Shown here piece by piece: positions 1 to 6,010 of a stretch of DNA of 7,481 nucleotides. Position numbers and translations under genes: made by a program. The first letter of the stretch is position 1. Each line of letters opens with the position of its first letter. This stretch comes from Deltaproteobacteria bacterium (GTDB lineage: Bacteria > Desulfobacterota > DSM-4660 > Desulfatiglandales > Desulfatiglandaceae), in assembly GCA_013349725.1 (NCBI GenBank), contig DUZB01000180.1:1-7481 (forward strand), given 5' to 3'. The notes under the pieces were generated by a model that ran no database searches, was not told the DNA's origin, and saw only the letters and a program-made list of their open reading frames with translations.

Positions 1-105
1 ACTTGCCCGCCCTTATTGTGGCGGATTGCGCCTGCCTGCCATCGCGAGCCTGGGGCTCACTCAGGCGAGGCGGGCGGGGATTTCGGAATGAAGGAGGTTC
101 TTCGT
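1..105. other. Leader region, no gene seen
   Basis: No protein with recognisable features reads through these bases. The stretch is GC-rich and carries small hairpin-capable sequences, such as GAGCC at 46-50 with GGCTC at 54-58. In-frame ATG codons at 16 and 88 lie upstream of the likely true start of the first gene at 106. I see no convincing sigma-70 promoter. Confidence 0.5.
91..97 (+). promoter_or_regulatory. Ribosome binding site fixing a TTG start
   Basis: AAGGAGG lies 8 bases before TTG at 106. That is a near-perfect Shine-Dalgarno sequence at ideal spacing, and it falls inside the reading frame of the longer ATG (88) version. It therefore supports TTG 106 rather than ATG 16 or ATG 88 as the start of the UPF0178 gene. 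Confidence 0.8.
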
Positions 106-573
106 TTGCTGCACATCTTTGTAGATGCGGATGCGTGCCCAATGAAACAGGAGGTGTACCGCGTGGCCAGCCGATTTGGCCTTGAGGTCACATTGGTAAC
201 CAACTCCTGGATGCGGGTACCGAATGAACGACGGATTGCCCTGGAAGTTGTGGGAGACGGATTGGACGAGGCCGATGATTGGATTGTGGAACACGTACAA
301 CCTCACGACATCGTAGTCACCGCTGACATTCCCCTCGCAAGTCGCTGCCTGAAGGAAGGTGCAAGGGCACTTGGCCCAACCGGAAAGCCGTTCACGGAAG
401 ACAACATCGGCATGACCGTCGCGACCAGGGATCTGTTGTCGGAACTTCGGGAGGCAGGAGAGATAACGGGCGGACCTCCGCCCATAAATAAGCGTGACCG
501 ATCCCGTTTTCTTCAACAGTTAGATGAAATGATTCAAGCCATCCGCCGTGAGCATCCGCACCTTTCCACCTGA
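106..573 (+). CDS. yaiI: UPF0178 / YaiI-YqxD family protein (DUF188)
   Basis: This is a 155-aa cytoplasmic protein of the UPF0178 family (E. coli YaiI, Bacillus YqxD), whose fold is related to PIN-type nucleases. No reaction is firmly established for the family. Visible family signatures, numbered from TTG 106, are DADACP at 7-12, a DGLDEADDW segment at 51-59, VTADIPLA at 71-78, GPTGKPFT at 90-97 with NIG at 100-102, and GGPPPINKRDRSRFL at 122-136. The acidic residues D7, D9 and D74 would be the nuclease-like cluster. Starting at TTG 106 gives the family's usual N-terminus (strand directly followed by DADACP) and usual length, and it has a perfect ribosome binding site. Starting at ATG 16 would add about 30 residues unlike the family. 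The next gene begins 33 bp downstream on the same strand, so co-transcription is likely. Identification is strong; the biochemical role is unknown. Confidence 0.93.
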   Translation: MLHIFVDADACPMKQEVYRVASRFGLEVTLVTNSWMRVPNERRIALEVVGDGLDEADDWIVEHVQPHDIVVTADIPLASRCLKEGARALGPTGKPFTEDNIGMTVATRDLLSELREAGEITGGPPPINKRDRSRFLQQLDEMIQAIRREHPHLST

Positions 574-606
574 CCCTGTAATCCTGAAATCCCGGGAATG
601 AAAAAA

Positions 607-1293
607 ATGAAAGAACAACCCGAATTTGAATCCCTTGACCATATGGCTGAAGTTACGGCATCGGCCCTGGTCAAGGCGGCCGCAGAGTCCGCATTCCGCC
701 TATTTCATGACAAACGATTTCGGCGACTGGCAAGGCTGGGCCGGTTGCCTCAGACGGAGCAGGACAGGATCTTCAACGAGTTGATCGTTGGATGCATCGT
801 GTTGATCATGCTGACCCTTGAGGCGCCCGACCTCCGGATTCCCGAAGAATTTCGCGACTATTGCGCTCTGCTGGAGAAAAAGATCCCCCCTGCACATGTG
901 GACCAACTAAGACAGTTGGGGGTCGATACGGAGCACCTCCTGACCTGGGAAAAGCTCATCGACATGCGCTATGAGGAATATGCGAAGGACCGGCACGATG
1001 TGCGTGCGGCTTCCATGCAGATTGCGTCATCAGAAAGGCGCCTGGACATGGAAGAGCTTTCCAAGATCCAGATACTGGTGCCGGTTCAGGCCGTTGCCAT
1101 CGGAAGCCACCACCACATCTGTCGCGGCAAGACCGAAAACCGGGATGAACTGTTCAAGGTCACGCTGAACGCCCTGTCCAGGTTCTATGTGGAAATCCGG
1201 GTCCGGTTTGAGGGAGGAGAGATCACTCCGCTTAAGCGGGCGAGGGTGGCATTGAAAAAATTCCTCAACTTCAAGGGTCCAAGAAAGAAATAA
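607..1293 (+). CDS. Hypothetical protein, helical, basic C-terminus
   Basis: I do not recognise this 228-aa protein. It looks mostly helical and soluble. There is no signal peptide, and the hydrophobic run around residues 60-71 (IVGCIVLIMLTL) is too short for a confident membrane span. Residues 31-46 are rich in arginine. Residues 157-164 form a strand-like hydrophobic segment followed by GSHHH (166-170) and C172. This His/Cys cluster could bind metal, but that is a guess. The C-terminus (207-228) is strongly basic and could touch nucleic acid. I prefer ATG 607 because GGGA at 594-597 sits 9 bases before it, whereas that motif abuts the alternative ATG at 598; ATG 643 is also possible. It follows the UPF0178 gene by 33 bp and probably shares its transcript. 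The reading frame is intact with normal amino-acid composition, so it is likely real. Confidence 0.75.
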   Translation: MKEQPEFESLDHMAEVTASALVKAAAESAFRLFHDKRFRRLARLGRLPQTEQDRIFNELIVGCIVLIMLTLEAPDLRIPEEFRDYCALLEKKIPPAHVDQLRQLGVDTEHLLTWEKLIDMRYEEYAKDRHDVRAASMQIASSERRLDMEELSKIQILVPVQAVAIGSHHHICRGKTENRDELFKVTLNALSRFYVEIRVRFEGGEITPLKRARVALKKFLNFKGPRKK

Positions 1294-1379
1294 GATATGG
1301 CAGGTGGAAAGCGGGGTTTCCGGAAGATTGCAGTGTCCGCATGAAGAGGAACCAAATTCAAGGAATCAAGAGGAAGGCA

Positions 1380-1631
1380 ATGAACACTCAGGAATTTTCT
1401 GCACTGCTGGATCGTCTCCGCGCTGAACCGCATGAGACGGAGTGGCTGGAATTCAAGTCTTCCCGATATGATTCCCAGACCCTGTGAGAATATATCTCCG
1501 CCTTTGCAAACGCCGCCTGCCTGTGCGGCAAACCAAAAGGATATCTCGTCTTCGGCATCCAGGACAAGACGCTATCCAAAATGGGTGCCTTTATCAGACA
1601 AAAAAGCAAAGAAATAGCTGTTCCAACATAG
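1380..1631 (+). pseudogene. AlbA_2 (Schlafen-type) domain protein, broken remnant
   Basis: The frame from ATG 1380 starts with a purine-rich ribosome binding site (AGAGGAAGG just upstream). It reads like the N-terminus of an AlbA_2/Schlafen-type putative DNA-binding protein: a short helix, then ETEWLEFKSS (residues 19-28), the family hallmark (E..E.K), then EYISAFANAACL and GYLVFGIQD. Family members are usually several hundred residues, with this domain at the N-terminus and ATPase-like or winged-helix parts after it. Two lesions are visible. An in-frame TGA at 1485-1487 sits where relatives usually carry glycine just before EYIS, so one G-to-T change of GGA would explain it. After about position 1577 the family similarity fades, and the frame stops at TAG 1629-1631 with the rest of the protein absent. 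Both halves of the domain stay in one frame, so decay looks recent. The conserved core makes the call fairly secure. Confidence 0.82.
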
Positions 1632-1676
1632 AAAATATTTGTGGGTTTTCTTGAAAGTTTTGTTATTTCAATCCCT

Positions 1677-1734
1677 TCCAATTGTTAAAATGTTGTTTGA
1701 AAATCTGAGTTTAGCAAAGAAATAAACAATTGGA
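1677..1734. repeat. Inverted repeat, 10-bp arms
   Basis: TCCAATTGTT (1677-1686) is perfectly complementary to AACAATTGGA (1725-1734), with a 38-base spacer. It may be a recombination or mobile-element boundary, or simply a stem in an AT-rich transcript. No family assigned. Confidence 0.5.
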
Positions 1735-1790
1735 GTGACAAAAACTCCTGCTCACGTTGGAGCAAACTCTTTTGACTGTCAGAACAATAG

Positions 1791-1818
1791 CCACTTTTTA
1801 GCAAAAAATCAAAAGTGG
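1791..1818. repeat. Stem-loop, 8-bp arms
   Basis: CCACTTTT (1791-1798) pairs with AAAAGTGG (1811-1818) around a 12-base loop. It is AT-rich and not followed by a clear T run on the plus strand, so it is a weak terminator candidate at best. Confidence 0.45.
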
Positions 1819-1850
1819 TTTCATAGGATAACTCTTTGTATTTCAACTGA

Positions 1851-1890
1851 TTTTTTATTGCTTATTAGCCCGTCATTTAGCAATAAGAAA
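1851..1890. repeat. Stem-loop, 12-bp arms, one G-T wobble
   Basis: TTTTTTATTGCT (1851-1862) pairs with AGCAATAAGAAA (1879-1890) with only one non-Watson-Crick position, around a 16-base loop. Read on the minus strand, the structure ends in a T-rich to A-rich stem resembling a terminator. Since no minus-strand gene lies nearby, its role is open. Confidence 0.5.
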
Positions 1891-1975
1891 AGCTATAGCA
1901 GCAGGAAATTCAGACGAACTTTCCTATGTGATCGCGTGTTCGCATAAGTCTACATGTTGTGGGGTTTCGATCTAA

Positions 1976-3422
1976 CTTGAGCAAATCAAGGAATTTTGCC
2001 GCCCTCTTTCAAAAGAAGAGCTAATCGACTTTGTGGTCAGTCTTGCAAAGGACGTGTCCACGTCTGAAAGAGCTGAATTTCTCGAAAAGATAGAATCCAT
2101 CCTTCCCACTCGCAACCCGGCCGAAATTCCGGATACGTCCCAGATCGATCAGGTGCTCAACGACATTCAGGCACTGCGGGAAAGCATGGAAGAAAGGATT
2201 CAATCCATTGAGGATGGAAGCTACTGGGATGATCCGGACGACTGGGAAGAGAGAGGGTTCGACGACGAAGACCCCGAATACATCAGCGATGATCAGATAG
2301 AGGACATCGCCATACTCTTTGCCGAGGCGGAAGGCCTCTTCATGGATGGCTGGCTTGAAGACGCCCGCCAGGTGTACGCTTCGCTTTTTGATTTGGTGGA
2401 CTTTATTGAAGGAGTAACCTCTTTTTCATCATCAGACGAGTTGGATGTCAGGGAAGCACGGGCAAACTATTCCCGGTGCGTTTATGAAACCGCCGAATCC
2501 AAAGCGAGGCTGGAGGCATTCGTTGAAGCCATGGCCGTTTTTGGTTCCAGCCCATATGAAGAGAAAAACCTGTATGATGAGAAATACCCCCTCCTCCAGG
2601 AGGTGATGGATGCCAGGGAAGGCCGGATGGAAGGTCTCGAAGCCTTTCTTCCCGATTGGAAGAAGATTTTGAGCCGAAATGAAGAGGGTGCAAGATCTGG
2701 CTTTCTGCTCCTGGAGGCGGTTCACCTTACTGACGGTATGGAAGGGGTCTCCGGACTTGCAAGGCAATGGAAGAACAGACAGCCAAGAGGGTATCTCTTC
2801 TGGCTCGATCTTTTGAAGAAGGAAGACAAGCATGTGGAGATCATCCGGATCGGCAAAGAAGGTCTGGATGCCCTGGAAAAGGGATTTTTCAGGGAGCGTG
2901 TCGCGGAGTTCCTGATCGACGCCGCCGAAGAGCTCAAAGACCGGGACCATCTCCTGTTAGGAAAACGGGAGCGGTTTCTCTCCCAGAGAAGCGACCAGAA
3001 TCTGCTTGAACTTGTAGCTGAAGCAGCTCTACAAAATCAAAGAGACGAGGAAATTGCAGAGATTCTCAAATTTTTTGAAAACGGTGGCACGGCCGATCAG
3101 AAAGGGATACTGTATACAAAAGTGCTGCTGATGGCAGGGAAACTGAAAGAGGCCGTTTCCGAAGCAAAGAATAAACGGGGTCTGGGGTGGTCTTACGGCA
3201 AGGCCGGCGTTGTCTTCGGGGCCGTGCTCTGGTCCGTGGCCGGAGGCTCCGGTACTGGGTTCTCTTGCCGAAGCCTACATGGCCATGGGAAATGAGAAAA
3301 AGGCATTACAGGTATTGAGTCACTACTGCCACGAAAAATTCAACCGGTTCAGCGCCTTTCGAAGGGAGGTGAAATCGGTTGTGACAGGTTCAGCGGTGCT
3401 GCAGCGATGCAGGTTCCTGTAA
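1976..3422 (+). pseudogene. Large helical-repeat protein (probably SWIM-associated), headless and frameshifted
   Basis: The coding signal runs from about 1976 to 3247 in one frame and resumes in another frame to TAA 3420-3422. The first part is acidic and strongly helical, with a very acidic linker (YWDDPDDWEERGFDDEDPEY) and then repeated helix pairs of TPR/alpha-solenoid style. The second part contains SLAEAYMAMGNEKKALQVL, a typical TPR-like unit. In the first frame, sense is lost after VLWSVAGG, ending in a 15-residue nonsense tail at 3293-3295; the sensible sequence continues one base on, from about 3246. At the 5' end, protein-like sequence (LEQIKEFCRPLSKEELIDF) precedes the first usable start, GTG 2033, and no ATG, GTG or TTG occurs in frame between the TAA at 1973 and GTG 2033. 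The original N-terminus is therefore missing. From memory, such sequence follows SWIM zinc fingers in uncharacterised proteins. A translated product from GTG 2033 (420 aa) cannot be excluded. Confidence 0.75.
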
Positions 3423-3472
3423 AAGTTCCCCTCGAAGTCAGGATCTCTTTCCAAAACTGAAATGGAGAAATC

Positions 3473-4627
3473 ATGAGTGAATACCAGTATTATGAATTTC
3501 GAGCTATGGATGAGCCGTTGGATAGAAAGGCAATGGATAACCTCAGAAATTTATCCTCAAGGGCGCAGATCACCCCCACCAGTTTCATAAATGAATATAA
3601 CTACGGGGGGGACTTCAAGGGGACCCCGTTGAAACTGATGGAGAAATATTTTGACGCGTTTCTTTATGTGGCTAATTGGGGAACACGAGAGTTCATGTTG
3701 AAAGTTCCACTCAGACTGGTCAATTTTGATTTGATCAAGGAATATTGCGGTGGCGAAAATGCTACCGCCTATAAAAAAGGAGAAAATCTGATTTTTCAAT
3801 TCATCTCCGATACCGATGATCCGGAATGGGAGGAAGGGGAGGGATGGCTTTCTTCTTTGATTACATTACGTTCGGATATCCTTCAGGGAGATTGCCGATG
3901 CCTCTATCTCGGGTGGCTCTATTGCGCTCAAATGGAAGATTTTGAAGAGGACGAATTGGAACCTCCGGTTCCTCCCAACCTGGGCAGCCTGAACGCCCCA
4001 CTCAAGAACTTTGTGGACTTTATGCGGATCGATAACGATCTGGTTGCGGTTGCGGCCAAAAACAGTGCCTCAACGGAGGTCCAGCAGGCTGTAGATGAAA
4101 AGGCACTGAACACCTGGATCTCTCAACTTCCCGAGAAAGAAAAGGACAATATCCTGCTCCGTCTTACCCAAGGGCACGACCCTCATCTTGGTGCTGAATT
4201 GCTTCAGCGATACAAAAGCAGGATCGGGGGAGAACAAAATGGTCGAACGGATATTACACCGCGCACTGTAACTGATCTGATTGCAGAGGGAGAAATACAT
4301 GCAGCCGAAAGAGAACGACGGAGCGCTGAAAAGAGGGCGAAAGAAAAGGCTCGAAAAGCGCGGGAAAGTGCGGTGATTCGGGAAAAATACCTGAACGAAC
4401 TGGTCAAGCGAGAAGACCAGGTATGGAAGCAGGTGGACGAACTCATTGGAACAAAACACCAATCAGATTATGATTCCGCGGTTCAACTCCTTGTGGATCT
4501 CAGAGACGTGGGAATAAAAAGAAAAAACGAGAAACCGTTTCAGGAAAAGTTGCATCGCATTCGTGAAGTGCACAGCCGAAAGCCGAGCTTTATGGAACGG
4601 TTGAAGAAAGCGGGCCTGAATGAATAA
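3473..4627 (+). CDS. Conserved hypothetical protein with C-terminal coiled coil
   Basis: An intact 384-aa soluble protein with no signal peptide or membrane span. The start at ATG 3473 is supported by TGGAG at 3463-3467, 5 bases upstream. Residues 1-190 look like one compact domain: an aromatic N-terminus (EYQYYEFRAMDEPL), a helical ITPTSFINEYNYGG segment, a FDAFLYVANWGT segment (60-71), and a GEGWLSSLI helix near 122-130. An acidic-to-proline linker (EEDELEPPVPPNLG) spans 158-171. Residues 205-252 are helical. Residues 272-312 are a highly charged coiled coil rich in E, R and K, followed by a basic helical tail to 384. It resembles, from memory, uncharacterised proteins encoded beside SWIM zinc-finger/helical-repeat proteins, and here it lies 50 bp after the broken helical-repeat gene. 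A role in binding a partner or nucleic acid through the charged C-terminus is only inference. The frame is free of lesions although its neighbours are broken. Confidence 0.87.
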   Translation: MSEYQYYEFRAMDEPLDRKAMDNLRNLSSRAQITPTSFINEYNYGGDFKGTPLKLMEKYFDAFLYVANWGTREFMLKVPLRLVNFDLIKEYCGGENATAYKKGENLIFQFISDTDDPEWEEGEGWLSSLITLRSDILQGDCRCLYLGWLYCAQMEDFEEDELEPPVPPNLGSLNAPLKNFVDFMRIDNDLVAVAAKNSASTEVQQAVDEKALNTWISQLPEKEKDNILLRLTQGHDPHLGAELLQRYKSRIGGEQNGRTDITPRTVTDLIAEGEIHAAERERRSAEKRAKEKARKARESAVIREKYLNELVKREDQVWKQVDELIGTKHQSDYDSAVQLLVDLRDVGIKRKNEKPFQEKLHRIREVHSRKPSFMERLKKAGLNE

Positions 4628-4707
4628 TATTCTTTGTTGTGAGGCGCTTTCTTCCATCATTCGTCATCGAGTACCTGTGTGACCATACAGGGAAACCATT
4701 TCGGTTT

Positions 4708-5163
4708 CTATGACTGCGCCATACTCTTGCTTCCCCAGGCGCCGCCGCAATTCAGGGCGCGGCCGATGGCCACCCTCTGTTTTTCGCCGCCGGAGAGCTT
4801 TGCCGGCCTGCGCTGAAGAAGATGGGCGATACCCAGGAGTTCCACCACCTGATCGAAATTCACATAGCGCTGCTCCGGAGGAGTGCGATGCATACCGTAC
4901 ATCAGATTCGATTTCACCGTAAAATGGGGCAGAAGGCGACCGTCCTGAAAGACATACCCGATCCGACGCTTTTCAGGAGGCAGATTGATGCGACGCACCG
5001 AATCAAACATCACGTGACCGTTGACTGCAACACGACCGGCATCGGGTTTCAGGAGACCGGCAACCATATTCACGATGGACGTTTTTCCGGCGCCGGAGGA
5101 TCCAAAAAGGGCGGTTATCCCCGACCGATCCCCTTTGCCGTCGGGAAAAATTATTGGTTGATG
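4708..5163 (-). pseudogene. modC: Molybdate ABC transporter ATPase (ModC) fragment
   Basis: Read on the minus strand, this is the core of ModC, the ATPase that powers molybdate import with ModB and ModA. Visible in order are [15 protein letters not shown] (Walker A, about 5121-5080), [35 protein letters not shown] (Q-loop region typical of ModC), and [15 protein letters not shown] (ABC signature, ending about 4753). Immediately after RAL the sequence becomes unrelated and stops at 4710-4708. The Walker B aspartate/glutamate, the H-loop and the C-terminal TOBE domain are all missing. Upstream of Walker A only about 13 unfamiliar residues precede an in-frame TGA (5166-5164), so the N-terminal strand is missing too and there is no proper start; the first possible start, GTG 5073, is inside the domain. 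No modA or modB is nearby. The fragment cannot encode a working ATPase. The ModC-specific wording makes it more likely than another ABC ATPase. Confidence 0.88.
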
Positions 5164-5188
5164 TCAACCCGTGTTCCAGGATATCCTG
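5156..5188. promoter_or_regulatory. Two adjacent dyads upstream of the Mut7-C gene
   Basis: GGTTGA-TG-TCAACC (5156-5169) and the perfect 12-bp palindrome CAGGATATCCTG (5177-5188) have centres 20 bp apart, about two helical turns. They lie 69 bp or more before the Mut7-C start. A weak promoter-like pair, TTGAAC (5201-5206) and TATTCC (5225-5230) with 18-bp spacing, follows. An operator is possible; the evidence is only symmetry and position. Confidence 0.3.
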
Positions 5189-5245
5189 TGGTCAATTCCG
5201 TTGAACAGCTCAAACCAGGGTCGATATTCCCTGTTTGCAGCGTTG

Positions 5246-5250
5246 AAGGA
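5246..5250 (+). promoter_or_regulatory. Ribosome binding site for the Mut7-C gene
   Basis: AAGGA lies 6 bases before ATG 5257. The same frame is open back to 4822, but that upstream part is antisense to the modC fragment. This site therefore decides the start. Confidence 0.7.
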
Positions 5251-5256
5251 TCATCC

Positions 5257-5997
5257 ATGCCTGAAGTCACCTTCCGATTTTATGAGGAATTGAACGATTT
5301 CCTGCCGGAATGGCAACGCAAGCAGGATTTTCAAAGTACATTCAATGGGCGGGAATCGGTCAAGGACAAGGTGGAAGCCCTGGGTGTACCCCACACGGAA
5401 GTGGACCTGATCCTGGTAAACGGGAACTCCGTGGATTTCGGTTATATCCTTCAGGACGGGGACAGGATCAGCGTGTACCCGGTTTTTGAAACCCTCGAGA
5501 TTCAGGATGTGACCCGCCTGAGAAAAGTACCCCTCAGGCAGACGCGGTTCGTGGCCGACTGGAACTTAAGAAATGTGGTTAAGACCCTGCGGGCTTTAGG
5601 CCTTGATGTGGTCAGTTTGCCATCTCTTACCCCCCGGCAGATCGTCGAAATTTCAAAATCCGAAAAACGAACCATTCTGACAGGAAGCCGAAACCTGCTC
5701 AAACTGAAAGATGTGACCCACGGAATTTTTTTGCGTCCCGGGACAACCATCGAACAGGTCAGGTATGTTCTTGATTTGTTATCACTGAGAGACAGGATAA
5801 AGCCATTTTCAAGATGTCTGTTATGCAATACAGCTCTTGAAGAAATTCCCAAAGAGAGAGTGTCCCACCGAATTCCCCCTAAAACCAGGGCCGTCTGCGA
5901 TGAATATGTCTATTGCCGATCCTGTGACAAACTCTTCTGGAAGGGAACCCATTATGTACAGATCAAAGCCATGCTGGAACAGATCATCAAAGTGTGA
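5257..5997 (+). CDS. Ub-Mut7C protein: ubiquitin-like domain plus Mut7-C (PIN-like RNase) domain
   Basis: A 246-aa cytoplasmic protein with two recognisable parts. Residues 1 to about 80 form a beta-grasp, ubiquitin/ThiS-like domain (VTFRFYEELNDFLP, then LILVNGNSVDFGYILQDGDRISVYP), the arrangement known as Mut7-C ubiquitin. Residues 96-246 are the Mut7-C domain: RFVADWNLRNVVKTLRALG (97-115), IFLRPGTTIEQV, PFSRCLLC (183-190), a second CxxC at C220/C223, and WKGTHY (228-233). The four cysteines form the family's zinc ribbon. Mut7-C is a PIN-fold domain predicted to cleave RNA; natural substrates in bacteria are not well established. Oddly, only D101 of the usual acidic set is obvious. The expected D/E cluster before IVEI reads TPRQ (125-128), and the expected TRD(R) motif reads TGSRN (142-146). 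This copy may be catalytically weak or dead. Start ATG 5257 fits the ribosome binding site and the domain boundary. The gene ends 13 bp before a MITE and converges with lpd. Confidence 0.9.
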   Translation: MPEVTFRFYEELNDFLPEWQRKQDFQSTFNGRESVKDKVEALGVPHTEVDLILVNGNSVDFGYILQDGDRISVYPVFETLEIQDVTRLRKVPLRQTRFVADWNLRNVVKTLRALGLDVVSLPSLTPRQIVEISKSEKRTILTGSRNLLKLKDVTHGIFLRPGTTIEQVRYVLDLLSLRDRIKPFSRCLLCNTALEEIPKERVSHRIPPKTRAVCDEYVYCRSCDKLFWKGTHYVQIKAMLEQIIKV

Positions 5998-6010
5998 TCA
6001 AATTAGTATT

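Larger units (their letters stand above)
1632..1975. other. AT-rich gene-free interval with stem-loops
   Basis: About 340 bases without a convincing gene, visibly richer in A and T than the flanks. It contains three inverted repeats (listed separately) and the 8-bp palindrome GCTATAGC. An open frame from GTG 1735 to 1947 (70 codons) has no family features and an unlikely composition, so I do not call it. This interval probably replaces the missing 3' part of the AlbA_2 gene and the missing 5' part of the next gene. Confidence 0.6.

Noticed and set aside
16..105. N-terminal extension of the UPF0178 protein from ATG 16 or ATG 88
   Set aside because: The extension is unlike the family, and a perfect ribosome binding site at 91-97 points to TTG 106.
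1485..1487. Recoding of TGA as selenocysteine in the AlbA_2 frame
   Set aside because: The position normally holds glycine in relatives, the frame ends soon after, and no clear insertion hairpin follows.
1735..1947. 70-codon open frame from a GTG start
   Set aside because: It lies in AT-rich DNA with hairpins, has no family features and no good ribosome binding site.
2432..2950. Minus-strand frame of 172 codons inside the helical-repeat gene
   Set aside because: It is a shadow of the plus-strand coding sequence with no recognisable family.
4673..4693. Small inverted repeat CCTGT...ACAGG as terminator of the 384-aa gene
   Set aside because: The stem is only 5 bp and no T run follows.
4822..5256. 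Upstream extension of the Mut7-C frame
   Set aside because: It is antisense to the modC fragment; the ribosome binding site and domain boundary place the start at 5257.
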